Positions 47,301-55,998 are shown, counted from the first letter of the stretch. The stretch is 64,000 nt of DNA from Suilimivivens sp963638365 (GCA_963638365.1 CAVHRK010000072.1:71819-135818), one strand, 5' to 3'. Notes: generated by a model not told the origin, from the sequence alone. Numbers and translations: made by a program.

Positions 47301-47624
47301 TGTGTTATAAACGATCAGTGCCTTTTTCTCCGGTGTAAAGGTAAATTCGGAGTCCTTTAATGCTTTCACAGGCTGTTCTCCGTCATATCCTACATAATTG
47401 ATGCTCTGCGTTGCATCAATAATCACATCCGACATCTGATTTAATGCAAGCTGTGCCTCCTGCTGCACACTGATGTCGTTATTGCCGTTCGCATAATTTC
47501 TGGACGTAATGATAATAAAACTGCACACCGCACCGGTCACAATAACCAGTATGGCAATTGCAATAATCAGTTCCACTAAGGAAAATCCACTATTCTGTTT
47601 CTGAATCCGTAACTTTTTCCTCAT
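44322..47624 (-). CDS. Giant PilW/GspJ-like minor pilin with Ig-like domain
   Basis: The 1100-aa protein has a prepilin leader cut site G|FSLVE (after about residue 13) and a class III hydrophobic helix (FSLVELIIAIAILVIVTGAV, Glu5 present). A PilW/GspJ-like N-terminal region (NDISVQQEAQLALNQMSDVI) follows, then a bacterial Ig-like (BIG-type) stretch at about 230-335 (VVLEPGETFHFSTPKVTGTN, VTVYVKRVTKVTLR) and a long beta-rich C-terminus. Usual minor pilins are 150-350 aa, so this one is several times larger. It would fit at the pilus tip as an adhesive or substrate-binding subunit. Confidence 0.8.
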   Translation of the reverse strand: MRKKLRIQKQNSGFSLVELIIAIAILVIVTGAVCSFIIITSRNYANGNNDISVQQEAQLALNQMSDVIIDATQSINYVGYDGEQPVKALKDSEFTFTPEKKALIVYNTATPTSEEEGTEELSTYADPGAPAEDASTELHNYMFYWQKSDENLYFSVADAGGNFPMPGEADCVLLAENVTDFQVDLSQVEERRVVKLKLNFKTGTRKFEMANNITVRNKVVINNADIEPLDKRVRVSISVKEPTVVLEPGETFHFSTPKVTGTNLLNKTVTWSIDGAVGEGTMMADAANGILKIGEKETHQSFRVKVTTTAKNDEDNSPAEATVTVYVKRVTKVTLRKESEKLLDSNDTTPGALEVMQGSTVVLGGTVDGVKLGNKCDSCGEDPTGDKYLTDWTVVSGSGSLQNGIQDSDHETATIRIKADATVGSTITIRATSNLSSRRLYGPVQGEITLKVVEKKNPAKPTGGQLQYGDKIKMDELLAGFTTTIDHHVICIRIVDNSGNEPDQIVAYHNTGWNIWVEPECFNLDLTKTYTFYMQALEAVSKKHYKEWQEGGGDIGPEPDDVIWKEYIDNVSQKKEPPYAYDGDMFQYSEVYYTTLEPPKIAFTYNKKRYVDENIVCDDYNLLSNSWNAVLGDLNFDETQDSSLNISISRRVMNNMTYSLYVGEGNDQSQWTKIRTFDADSKQYISTELDNKYVSLSQNAHSPVLNIKDKQQLATSGTYHIVPGFQYTRSPETTLNLVGSQNYDTSNRGTIYYESSNSTIHVTISAETTMDVDSSAFKGGVCFPLPGEMKTDWRFPNLDKTDWQQTNISWGMSFQAIAEGTNNLTSITISGVNYRYVPESNAYEVEPYIEQTRDDTLKIRISFGVYRCGVNGKKWERQSEAKESNNGTLLFSRNGKEYLTYYPLPTQDNFPFEKEKEEQQYKDWQDINGYEETNLLNGSKEGIKCARIYCEYDKNTKTYTLTLVEGEETKDNFWTIRRIYGKYQWQSGMTKWSRIKGAQAYVDTTANLNMNLDGQVYRTFVPEVSDSNYWNGNSNEVWHDLIFYQDGDVTGNTRKQLSCKLKRQQSNGVDVIEIWDNGGNSCYGKYQYDSALKCWKLSGN

Positions 47625-47680
47625 ATGTCTCTCCGCTTAACCTTTATCCGGTTCATGATCTTTTATGATCTTCTGCTCTG

Positions 47681-48244
47681 TCAACTCCCCGATCCACTTG
47701 TCGGCTGGTTCACCGCAATCTTTCCGGTAAGCTTGATAAAATCCAGCTTATAATCCCGGTGTCCTCCCTGAATCTCGATCATCTGTGGTGCATCCTTGAA
47801 AGAACCGGAAGAACGGTCAAATTCAATACGAATTCCGGCATCTGCTCCTGTCGGAAGTTCTAAATTCGGGGTTCCGGAAGCATCCGTGTAAGTTACTGTC
47901 ACACGATTACCACCAATCTTCTGCGGATCCTCGGTAACCTCCACAAGCTCACCTGCTTCGCCGCCTTCCTTCTGCTCCATGATATGAAGCTGGCTATAGA
48001 TGCGGTCATTCTCACCACGATAGACAATCAGCCAGGCCTGCGCCTTTCCCATTGTTGTCACCTTGCAGTCTGCAATCGCCCGCTGCAAATCGTTGGAACA
48101 CGCCTTGGCATTGGCACTGAACACCATGGAAACGGACAGAACGACCGTACCGATCAATGCTGCAATAATTGCAATGACAATAATCAGCTCTACCAAAGAA
48201 AAACCACTGTTATTTTTTGCTAATTTCTTCTTATCTTCTGCCAT
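47681..48244 (-). CDS. GspH/FimT-like minor pilin
   Basis: A 187-aa prepilin with a short leader ending KNNSG|FSLVE, Glu5 present, and a hydrophobic helix (about residues 15-38). A small beta-rich domain with AKACSNDLQRAIADCKVTTM follows. Size and hydrophobic helix resemble GspH or FimT. It is encoded between the PilX-like and the giant PilW-like genes, consistent with a minor-pilin set. Confidence 0.85.
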   Translation of the reverse strand: MAEDKKKLAKNNSGFSLVELIIVIAIIAALIGTVVLSVSMVFSANAKACSNDLQRAIADCKVTTMGKAQAWLIVYRGENDRIYSQLHIMEQKEGGEAGELVEVTEDPQKIGGNRVTVTYTDASGTPNLELPTGADAGIRIEFDRSSGSFKDAPQMIEIQGGHRDYKLDFIKLTGKIAVNQPTSGSGS

Positions 48245-48446
48245 TTCTGCCTGTTCCTGTTTATTTCTATTGCTGTTTGTTTCCCATTTAATTTCTGCAT
48301 CTATTTATAACTTTTCTCTGAGTTTCTGTCATTTCACTTCTGGCAATTCCACTATTTCTTTTCATCCTATATAAGGAAGATCTTGCTCTCTTCTATCTGA
48401 CAGGATCGTTTCTTTATTACTTCTTTATTACTTCTTTATTACTTCT
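48245..48446 (-). other. Gap between minor pilin genes
   Basis: About 200 bases, pyrimidine-rich on the plus strand, without a coding frame I would trust. It holds the 11-bp triplicate noted at 48411-48443. No promoter pair or terminator is evident. Confidence 0.4.
48411..48443. repeat. Triplicate 11-bp repeat after the PilX-like gene
   Basis: The unit tctttattact occurs three times head to tail. It is just downstream of the PilX-like stop codon at 48447. It is probably slippage-generated. Confidence 0.85.
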
Positions 48447-50876
48447 CTATCTCTTCTCCCAGTTCACGTAGCGGACGATCTCGGTATAATCAATGTTCAG
48501 ATTACCGGCATCATCGGTCGGCGCTTCCTGTGCGCCATCCGCAAGGCTGGTTTCCCCGTTTACGAAGAACGCCATCGGCGTTGTGGTATCTCCCTCCGCT
48601 CCGGTTGTCGCATTCAATACCTTATACAATTCCATCTTATTCCGTTTGAGGGAGGATGCGCCATTCGTAGTTGCACCGTTAATCGTAATCGTTCCCTTGG
48701 CAATGGCAAGTCCCGTAAAGTTCCGGTCGATCGTAATATCTCCCAGTGAAACAATCAGGCGGATATGGGATGCTTCACCTGCTGCTGTGGAAAGTGTATA
48801 ATTTCCTGCAGTAATGATTCCCTTCAAACCATCCTCTGTCGTAAACTCCATCGTACCAAATCCATTTTCAGCCAGATAGTCGGTAATGTTTTTCTTAAGT
48901 TCCGTTCCGTCTGCCTGCTTTATTGTAATTTCTTTCTTAATCACACTGTCAAAGACATTCTGGAACGTACTTGACGAAGCTCCATCCTCACTTAAATTCG
49001 TTGTCAGACCTTTATAAACATTGGCAATCTCTCCGGACTTCTGGAAAACTTCGGCAGTTGTCATCGTATTAGTCGTTGTATTCGTACTTGCAAGAAGACT
49101 TACCCCGCTCTGGCTCAACGCATCCGATACCAGTGCATTACCGAGAATCGTATAGGAGTTCTGTGCAGAAGTGTAATCTCCTAACAGGATTCCTCCTGTT
49201 GCATATTTCTTAAAATAATGATCAATGGATTCCTTATTGTTTCCATTCAGATAATAGGTCTGATAATACTTTGCAGCATTTTCCGCATCCATTACCAGAT
49301 AATAATAGGTCAGGGATTTGCTTTCTGTACCACCGCCCACATACTGCGTGCTGACCTTCCGGATATGATTCATGTCTGTAACGCCAAAGTCGGAAAGAGA
49401 AAGCATCTTTCCATCGCGCTTGAGCTTGCTTACCGGTCTGTAAAAGTCCACTTCCTCAAACTGCTTTGCATATTCCGAATTCGGATCCTTATAGGCCTGC
49501 ATTTTTTCTGCCTGTTCTTGTGTCAGCGGATTCTGCCCAATGATGGTTTCTCCCTTATAGACACCCAGACATTCGGTTGGAACAAGGTATGCAATCTGTC
49601 CACCCTTCACCGTGATGGACTCACCCATCAGGACTGCCTTTTCATTCTTCTTACTTGCATCCTCTACTGCCGCTGCTGCATTCTGATCCAGTTCTTCCTT
49701 CGTGGTATTCGTTCCAATATAGGCACGTCCCGCCAGCATCAGTGTATTTACGCCGCTCATATCCACGGTAGAATTCTGTCCGTTGATGATAATGGCACTA
49801 CTGCTTTCCTGATCCGTCGGATCTCCTTCAAGTCCGGTTGCCGTAGAGGTTCCATATCCGTAATATTCTTTTGTCAGGGTTGCCCTGCTTCCGCTTCCGG
49901 AAAGCGTGAGGTCATTCGCAATATAAGTCTTACTGTCTAAGCTGATTGTTCCGCTCTGCAGATCAAGACTCTTCGCATAGACGCTGCTTCCCGTCTCACT
50001 CGCATCACGTACAATGAAGCCCGCACCCGGTCCAACCACGTCAATTTCACCCTTTGAAATTACATATCGGCCGTTATTAATTGCAAGGCTGCTCGCTGGA
50101 TTGATGGTAATGCCACCTTTGCCATTTTGATCTGTTCCTGCATAAATGCTTCCGTCCCCGGTCACCTGTCCACTTCCCTGTGCCAGGCTGATTCCCTGGT
50201 TGCCGATCAGCAGATAATCATACAGATCATCAATAGAACCCGACTGGGTAAACACGATCTCCGGTACATCCAGACACAGGTCGGTGTTCACGATAGATAA
50301 CCGGTCACCATCCATATAAGAAACAAATACATTCCGGAGAATGAGACTGCTTCCGTTTACAAGCTCCATCACCGGAGCCTTGGCTTTCGATGCGTCCGTT
50401 TCATCCGTACCATTATCCCATGCGGTCTGATTTACATTTTTCCAGATCGTTGTATCCACATAACCTTCCAAAACATCCCTGTTATAGTAGCCATCGCCCT
50501 TTTCCGAATCACGCAGGTGCTTTACCAGCGTATCCAGATACATCGAAGCAAAGGAACTGTAACGGTTGGATTCACTGTCAAGCTCTTCCCAGTTGGATAA
50601 AACCTCCTGATAGGCAACCGCTACCGCATCCGAGGTCTCCTTCTGCAGGCCTGCCACGATCTGCTCCACAACCGTTTCTGCGGAATAAAAGCTGTTCTTA
50701 TTCCGGATGTCATTCACTTTGATTTTATAGTTGATATAAGACATCCACAGCAGCGTTGTTGCCAGAATCCCGATCATTGCCATCGCAATAATGACAATGA
50801 CAATCGAAGAACCACTGTTGCGCCTCTTTCGATTCCACAATTCCTTCTGCAGTTGTTGAAGTAAATGTCTTTTCAT
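48447..50876 (-). CDS. Large PilX/GspK-like minor pilin
   Basis: The 809-aa protein has a basic N-terminus followed by NSG|SSIVIVIIAMAMIG and a hydrophobic helix. The glutamate at position 5 after the cut site is absent, as in GspK-type pseudopilins that cap the fibre tip. A PilX-like segment follows (NKNSFYSAETVVEQIVAGLQ). A long beta-rich region (about 200-620) contains Asp/Asn/Gly/Ser repeats and could be a beta-helix. Lack of Glu5 and large size suggest a tip-capping subunit. Confidence 0.75.
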   Translation of the reverse strand: MKRHLLQQLQKELWNRKRRNSGSSIVIVIIAMAMIGILATTLLWMSYINYKIKVNDIRNKNSFYSAETVVEQIVAGLQKETSDAVAVAYQEVLSNWEELDSESNRYSSFASMYLDTLVKHLRDSEKGDGYYNRDVLEGYVDTTIWKNVNQTAWDNGTDETDASKAKAPVMELVNGSSLILRNVFVSYMDGDRLSIVNTDLCLDVPEIVFTQSGSIDDLYDYLLIGNQGISLAQGSGQVTGDGSIYAGTDQNGKGGITINPASSLAINNGRYVISKGEIDVVGPGAGFIVRDASETGSSVYAKSLDLQSGTISLDSKTYIANDLTLSGSGSRATLTKEYYGYGTSTATGLEGDPTDQESSSAIIINGQNSTVDMSGVNTLMLAGRAYIGTNTTKEELDQNAAAAVEDASKKNEKAVLMGESITVKGGQIAYLVPTECLGVYKGETIIGQNPLTQEQAEKMQAYKDPNSEYAKQFEEVDFYRPVSKLKRDGKMLSLSDFGVTDMNHIRKVSTQYVGGGTESKSLTYYYLVMDAENAAKYYQTYYLNGNNKESIDHYFKKYATGGILLGDYTSAQNSYTILGNALVSDALSQSGVSLLASTNTTTNTMTTAEVFQKSGEIANVYKGLTTNLSEDGASSSTFQNVFDSVIKKEITIKQADGTELKKNITDYLAENGFGTMEFTTEDGLKGIITAGNYTLSTAAGEASHIRLIVSLGDITIDRNFTGLAIAKGTITINGATTNGASSLKRNKMELYKVLNATTGAEGDTTTPMAFFVNGETSLADGAQEAPTDDAGNLNIDYTEIVRYVNWEKR

Positions 50877-50912
50877 AGTTCTCTCTCTTAACCGTTTTAT
50901 CTGCTTCTTGCC

Positions 50913-52298
50913 TTAATAATTCTTCGTTCCGTCAAAGGTTACCTTCCGCATATCCGACGGGAAACCGGCATCTGCCGCGCCCTGCTCGTAAACCTCAACG
51001 ACAATATCATAGATGAATTCAGTTACGGCATCGTCCGTTCCCTTTTTACCATAATTCGTATCACGGATCCCGGATAAATAATAAATATCCAGTGTTTTGG
51101 CTGTCACCGCCCCATTGTGCTGGAAGATGGCCAGATTCTTTAACTCCTTGACGCTTTCCGGCTTTTTCGGATCGGACGGAGTTGCTCCCAGTCCGGTAAG
51201 AAACGCCTCATTTACAAGATTCACTCCAAGATTGGTGAAAATCCGGAACGTTTCAGAGCCTGTTGCAAGGACATTGACTACCGGCTTATAGCTGGTCTCT
51301 GCCTTGTTGAGGTCCATGTCCGTCAATGTGGTATCGGTCTGCTTTGCAATATAAAGATTCATCGGCTCGTCCTTCGTCCAGCCTGCTGACGTACCGTCAA
51401 AGATCAACTTGTCCGTTGCGGCATCATACAATGGATAATAGAAGAAATAAAAGTTTCTTCCGGTAAAGCTTCCACACGGAAGTCCCGTATTTCCTGCATC
51501 ATCCACTCCTGCCATTCCATCCGGAATATAGGTGTAGGTCTCTCCTCCATAGGAAAATTCATATTTACAGGTCACAAATGCTTCGGTCTTCTGCTTTGTG
51601 ATGCCCTCTTTATCCGTTACCGTTCCTGCATCTTTAAAAGTAACGGTAAACGTTCTTTCACAGGTCAGTCCTGCGGTCTTATAGGTCACATTCTCTCCCG
51701 GAATTTCCAGTTCAAGCTGTGCCCTGGAAAGTGCCGCTTCATTCATAAGCGCCGACTGCTCATAGGAAGCATCCGTACTCTTATTCATGCTGGCCACCTT
51801 CGCCACATCAGTGGTGTTCAGATAAGAATCATGCTTCGGGGATGTCGTTCCTTCCACATATCCGGTTGCATCTACCGAAATCAGCACATCAAACTTGCTG
51901 TTTTCCAATTTGGCATTTCTAAGAACAAAGTAATACTTGCCGGGTTTGGAATTCCCTTCGGCATCCTTCTCGCTTTCATCCTTTTCTCTGTCCACATCCT
52001 CTGTATAGGTACAATCTCCTGCAATTACAGAGGCATTCAGCATCTCGAAGTCCTCCACGCCGTTAAACTGATCCTGGATTTCTTCGATATGATAGGCTTT
52101 CAACGCTTCGACAATATCCTGTGCCAGTACAGTTGCACGTAAAGTAATCCTGGACTTGCCATTGATCCTTGCAGAAGTCACGAACATGTGAAGCATGGGG
52201 ATCGTGATAATTGCCAGAATCGTAACGGCAATCAAAAGCTCCAGCAGGGAAAAGCCCGCGTTCTTATTCAGTTGTTGACTTTTTCCCTTCTGCTTCAT
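50913..52298 (-). CDS. PilV/GspI-like minor pilin
   Basis: The protein, about 461 aa, begins MKQKGKSQQLNKNAG|FSLLE with Glu5 present and a hydrophobic helix (FSLLELLIAVTILAIITIPM). A beta-rich domain much larger than usual follows. The start at 52298 is preferred over an upstream in-frame ATG because a GGGGAAGG site lies just ahead, and the resulting 15-residue basic leader is a standard prepilin leader. The longer frame would overlap pilO through a tandem repeat. Confidence 0.8.
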   Translation of the reverse strand: MKQKGKSQQLNKNAGFSLLELLIAVTILAIITIPMLHMFVTSARINGKSRITLRATVLAQDIVEALKAYHIEEIQDQFNGVEDFEMLNASVIAGDCTYTEDVDREKDESEKDAEGNSKPGKYYFVLRNAKLENSKFDVLISVDATGYVEGTTSPKHDSYLNTTDVAKVASMNKSTDASYEQSALMNEAALSRAQLELEIPGENVTYKTAGLTCERTFTVTFKDAGTVTDKEGITKQKTEAFVTCKYEFSYGGETYTYIPDGMAGVDDAGNTGLPCGSFTGRNFYFFYYPLYDAATDKLIFDGTSAGWTKDEPMNLYIAKQTDTTLTDMDLNKAETSYKPVVNVLATGSETFRIFTNLGVNLVNEAFLTGLGATPSDPKKPESVKELKNLAIFQHNGAVTAKTLDIYYLSGIRDTNYGKKGTDDAVTEFIYDIVVEVYEQGAADAGFPSDMRKVTFDGTKNY

Positions 52299-52324
52299 TG
52301 CCTTCCCCAATCGTTCCAGCTTCA

Positions 52325-52364
52325 TTTGCTTCTGCGTTATCTTAGTTTGCTTCTGCGTTATCTT
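52325..52364. repeat. 21-bp tandem duplication across the pilO stop codon
   Basis: The segment tttgcttctgcgttatctt occurs at 52325-52343 and again at 52346-52364, with a 21-base period. The pilO stop codon lies at the junction. Seven codons are added in frame, so the duplication probably created the present stop. Confidence 0.85.
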
Positions 52365-53118
52365 CTTCTGTTTCTTCTCCTTCATCCACATGGATACCGG
52401 TTACATCCTCTGCAAGTCCTGCAACACCTGCTTCATACGGCATCGTGATGGAGCCAAACGGATTATCTGTTCCGGTAATGACCGAAGAGAAGTCCGGCTG
52501 CACATAGGTCTTGTCTTCCTGTCCGGTGATAAAATACATATTTAAGTTTGCCGCACAGGTCAGCAGTCCTGTGGTTTCATCATAAGAAGCGGTAACTCCA
52601 ACAATCTTTGTACGGTTCGTCTGCAGTGCCACAGTCTTCACATAACGCTTCAATGCTTCGTAGCTTGAAACGAACTGCATGCTGACCGGCTTCCGGTAAA
52701 GTCCAAGCTGTACCGTTTCTCCGGTATCGACCGGTTCTGCATCTTCAGAATCCTGCGTATAAAGCTCGAAATCCACCGGCTCGACTTCATCCATGGTAAG
52801 GGTTGCCACGATCATCGGAGATAATAATTCCTCCGTCAGTGTCAGCACAATGGCATCCTCTTCCTTTAATTCCACAGGAAACATCTGTAAAATTCCATCC
52901 ATCTCAGTTGCCATTTCCTGTGTCTTTGCCACATAAGTGTCCTTGTTATCCATCTTGCCTTGCAGATCTGCAATTTCCATTTCCAAGGAACGGCTCTCTG
53001 CCTTTAAGGTATCCACCTTTTCCATGGTCGGCTGATAAACCCACAGGAATGCACAGAGAAAAGCAAGGACTCCTAAAAATCCAATGATTAAATAAATATC
53101 TCTCTTTGATACTTTCAT
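52342..53118 (-). CDS. pilO: Pilus alignment protein PilO
   Basis: PilO helps form the inner-membrane alignment complex with PilM and PilN. The 258-aa protein has a short cytoplasmic N-terminus, one membrane helix (about residues 10-28), a coiled coil (about 35-80) and a ferredoxin-like fold domain (about 90-210). Its acidic C-terminal end is DEGEETEEDNAEAN. It lies 12 bases after pilMN. The identity rests on architecture and context; PilO sequences are divergent. Confidence 0.8.
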   Translation of the reverse strand: MKVSKRDIYLIIGFLGVLAFLCAFLWVYQPTMEKVDTLKAESRSLEMEIADLQGKMDNKDTYVAKTQEMATEMDGILQMFPVELKEEDAIVLTLTEELLSPMIVATLTMDEVEPVDFELYTQDSEDAEPVDTGETVQLGLYRKPVSMQFVSSYEALKRYVKTVALQTNRTKIVGVTASYDETTGLLTCAANLNMYFITGQEDKTYVQPDFSSVITGTDNPFGSITMPYEAGVAGLAEDVTGIHVDEGEETEEDNAEAN

Positions 53119-53130
53119 CGTTCTTCTCCT

Positions 53131-54861
53131 TTACTCTGCTCTTGCCACTTCGTGGTTTTCCGTATCTTCCAGATTCTGCTGCATCGCTTCTTCATCGGTC
53201 AGCTCATCCTCCGGCACTTCGTCCAATGCCCGGTAGGATCCGACAATCGTGAAGTTATAGGAAAGCACCGTGTCCTCTCCGTCCACTTCTGCGGTAATTG
53301 AGGATACCGACACCGTATCGGGAAGGAGGGAATCAAAGGTACGGAACTGTTCGATCATCGATGCCGCCTCGGTCTTCGAGGATACCGACATGTTGATCGT
53401 TACCGTCTCCGCATCACTGGTAAAGGAAGTGATCACGGCATTGCTCGGCATCTTGCGTTCCAGTTCTTCCATAAACTCATATAAGTCATCGTTCCGGTTG
53501 CGGGTTGCATCATACATCGCCGTCAACCGGTCGTAAGCGGCTTTGGTACTCACATAATCATCATAAATCGGCTTGATTTCCTGAAGCTGCGCCATCTGCT
53601 CCTGTAGTGCACGGTTCTCTGCTTTCGCCGCGACATAGGTGATTGCCGAAACCACACTCAGAATGATCGCAGCCACTACACCGACCGCAAAGACGCCAAC
53701 GGCAACCAGAATTCCGTTCACCTTGCCCTTGCTCTTTGTATCTCCTGCCTTACTGCCTTTGCCCTTTTCATTATCGGCTTTAAAGCCAAGTGGTGCTGCT
53801 GCCGCACCCACGCAGGCAACATATTCACCGAAGAATTTTCCTTCAAAGCTCTTTTCCAGATTCCAGCCTTCTGCCTGACGTAAAATCTCGATCGGATAGT
53901 CCAGCTGCTGGGCCAAAAGCTTATGAATGCCCTTCATATTCGCGCCAAGACCGGTTAACAGAATCTTCTCAATCGGGGTATTGGCATTATGCGAAACGTA
54001 ATAATCCACGACTCGCGAAACCGCACCAATCAGCGGAACCAGCACATCCGTCATGGATTCGCAGAATTGCTGTTCCCTGGACTTTTCTTCTTCACTGCCC
54101 TCGGGTGCCTCGGATCCGTCATTCAATACCACGAAGGACTTCTTGGACAAAAGCTCCATCGCCTGTTCCGGCGTCTCGATCCGGTTTTTCAAGGGAAGAT
54201 CATAGGTAAGCTCCAACGCCTCCTGCACACCGTAGGAAACGCTTCGGATAAAGGAAATGACCGATTTATTCACAACCAGCACCATGGTTGCTCCCTCTTC
54301 GATCTTCACGATCATCTGTGCTTTCTCCGCACATTCATCCTTTACCACCTGATAAATACTGTTTCCGGCATAATCAAGGGCTGCAAGTTCTAATTTCAGC
54401 GCTTTCGCCAGGGCATGATAGCCATCCAAAAGGGCCTGCGGCGCTGCCAGAACCAGAAGCTTATACTGCTGTCCGGTCTTCGGATTGCCGATCACATCGA
54501 GCATGCTGTACGCAAGCTGATACTGGCTCAAATCCACTGGGAAATAGTCGGACGCATTCGCATTGACAACGTCCATGATCCGGTTTTCTTTCACAAAAGG
54601 AATCGTAACCTCACGGCTGGCGATCTTCGTCGAAGTTAAGGTAAATACCACCTGCTTCGATTTCATCTTGTACTCGGCAAGAGTTTCCTTCAAATCTGCC
54701 ACAAAAGCTTCATTCAGGTTCAAAACACCATCATTGATCATGCCCTCCGGCGTTGGCAGGGAAAAATGCCCGTACACCTTATGGGTTTTTGATTTATAAT
54801 CAACCTCACATACTCTTGTCAGTGAATAACCGATTTCTATACTGATTACTTTACCAGCCAC
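53131..54861 (-). CDS. Fused PilM-PilN pilus assembly protein
   Basis: The 576-aa protein combines two components. The N-terminal part (about residues 1-350) is PilM, an actin-like ATPase fold (ISIEIGYSLTRVCEVDY, SFIRSVSYGVQEALEL, LLTGLGANMKGIHKLLA). A Lys/Gly/Ser-rich linker (about 355-378), a membrane helix (about 379-407) and a PilN-like coiled coil and ferredoxin-like domain (about 410-560) follow. In most systems these are separate genes. The start is GTG at 54861 behind GGAGG. Confidence 0.85.
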   Translation of the reverse strand: MAGKVISIEIGYSLTRVCEVDYKSKTHKVYGHFSLPTPEGMINDGVLNLNEAFVADLKETLAEYKMKSKQVVFTLTSTKIASREVTIPFVKENRIMDVVNANASDYFPVDLSQYQLAYSMLDVIGNPKTGQQYKLLVLAAPQALLDGYHALAKALKLELAALDYAGNSIYQVVKDECAEKAQMIVKIEEGATMVLVVNKSVISFIRSVSYGVQEALELTYDLPLKNRIETPEQAMELLSKKSFVVLNDGSEAPEGSEEEKSREQQFCESMTDVLVPLIGAVSRVVDYYVSHNANTPIEKILLTGLGANMKGIHKLLAQQLDYPIEILRQAEGWNLEKSFEGKFFGEYVACVGAAAAPLGFKADNEKGKGSKAGDTKSKGKVNGILVAVGVFAVGVVAAIILSVVSAITYVAAKAENRALQEQMAQLQEIKPIYDDYVSTKAAYDRLTAMYDATRNRNDDLYEFMEELERKMPSNAVITSFTSDAETVTINMSVSSKTEAASMIEQFRTFDSLLPDTVSVSSITAEVDGEDTVLSYNFTIVGSYRALDEVPEDELTDEEAMQQNLEDTENHEVARAE

Positions 54862-54911
54862 GAATCGTTTCCTCCTTTATCCTAAAAATGATGTTCTTCT
54901 ATACGCAAGAA

Positions 54912-54935
54912 ACCTGCCGGGATTACCAAGCAGGT
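54912..54935 (-). terminator. Weak hairpin between pilD and pilMN
   Basis: The arms ACCTGC and GCAGGT form a 6-bp stem with a 12-base loop in the 93-base gap. A short, impure U-tract (TTTCTT) follows. It may be a weak terminator or attenuator; a chance hairpin is possible. Confidence 0.3.
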
Positions 54936-54954
54936 AAAATATTCTATCTTCAAA

Positions 54955-55713
54955 TTAAAATCCCAGTAGTCCAAGATACCACCGGATCATGGTATTTCCC
55001 CACAAAACCGCGAGGAGAACTCCTAATGAAAGGTAAGGGCCCATTGCCAGAACCCGGTCTGCGCCGAACGCTTTCATCCGGATAACATGAATCCCAGATC
55101 CTAAGATGCACCCTAAGAAAAATGCCAGTAGGATCAGTTTCCAGCCAAGTAACAGTCCGCAGACTGCCATCAGCTTCACATCGCCCCCACCGATTGCTCT
55201 TCCTTTGGAGGCATAATACAGAATAGCGAGCACAACGCTCACACTTAAGAATCCAATCACGTAGTCCAGTACGTGGCTAAAGTCTGTTGCTACGCGGATG
55301 ATTCCGAGAATAAGAATAAAAATGTTGATTCCAAGGGGAATCTCAAAGGTTCTGAAATCAATCACGCTGATTACCAGAAGTGCAGAAACCAACAGACAAT
55401 ACAATACAGAAGTAATTGTCATTCCATGAATCCACATAATCATTACATAAAGGATCCCGTTTGCCGCTTCGATGAGCGGATACTGCACGGAAAGCTTTGC
55501 ATGACACTTCCGGCATTTGCCCCGCAGAAATAAGTAACTGAATACCGGAAACATGTCATACCACTTGAGCTGATAACCGCAGGACATGCAGTGCGACCGT
55601 GTCTTCACGATATCTTCATGGTTCGGGATGCGGTAAATGCAGACATTTAAAAAGCTGCCAATTACGATTCCGAAAAGAAATATGAGAATGTAAAAAAGTA
55701 TTTCTGGGAGCAT
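54955..55713 (-). CDS. pilD: Prepilin peptidase PilD (A24 family)
   Basis: PilD cleaves the prepilin leaders and methylates the new N-terminus. The 252-aa protein has an N-terminal methylation-type domain with the two CxxC pairs (HCMSCGYQ near residue 42, CRKCH near 67). About eight membrane helices follow, with the two catalytic aspartates in VIDFRTFEIP and IGGGDVKLMA. It starts at 55713 behind AAGGAT. Confidence 0.93.
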   Translation of the reverse strand: MLPEILFYILIFLFGIVIGSFLNVCIYRIPNHEDIVKTRSHCMSCGYQLKWYDMFPVFSYLFLRGKCRKCHAKLSVQYPLIEAANGILYVMIMWIHGMTITSVLYCLLVSALLVISVIDFRTFEIPLGINIFILILGIIRVATDFSHVLDYVIGFLSVSVVLAILYYASKGRAIGGGDVKLMAVCGLLLGWKLILLAFFLGCILGSGIHVIRMKAFGADRVLAMGPYLSLGVLLAVLWGNTMIRWYLGLLGF

Positions 55714-55756
55714 AGGGATATCCTTGTCACTAAATGTTGATTGAATCAAATTTGTT

Positions 55757-55940
55757 ATTATCTGTTTTCAGATCTTCTTAAACCCACAATTCTCCTGCGG
55801 CATATGCCGCAGGAGTTTCTTGTACTTCCATCCATTCTGATCACAGAATCGCACGCTCTCGCTTCATAAAGGTCGTAGGGTACACGAGCGATCAAGGGAT
55901 CGTCGAAACCGACGACCTTAAGGCTCTGCTGTGACGAGAG
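55757..55940 (-). ncRNA. Cluster of RNA hairpins between pilA and pilD
   Basis: The 285-base gap after pilA holds a C/A-rich single-stranded stretch (about 55941-55998) and then several helices on the minus strand. These include UCGUCG/CGACGA (55900-55915) and an alternative AAGGUCGU/ACGACCUU (55869-55876 with 55912-55919) that cannot form at the same time. An outer CUCUCG/CGAGAG pair (55856-55861 with 55935-55940) could enclose them. Further helices are AUUCUG/CAGAAU (55834-55849), a perfect 24-bp palindrome (55792-55815) and AUCUG/CAGAU (55760-55773). No known family is recognised. It may also be a dispersed repeat. Confidence 0.5.
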
Positions 55941-55998
55941 GGGAAGGGGTGTTTGTGTTTTGGTGTGTTTTGTTTTGTTTTTGGTTTTATTTGACTCT

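Noticed and set aside
48411..48443. Possible CRISPR-like short repeats
   Set aside because: Three 11-bp copies are directly adjacent with no spacers, so slippage is the simpler reading.
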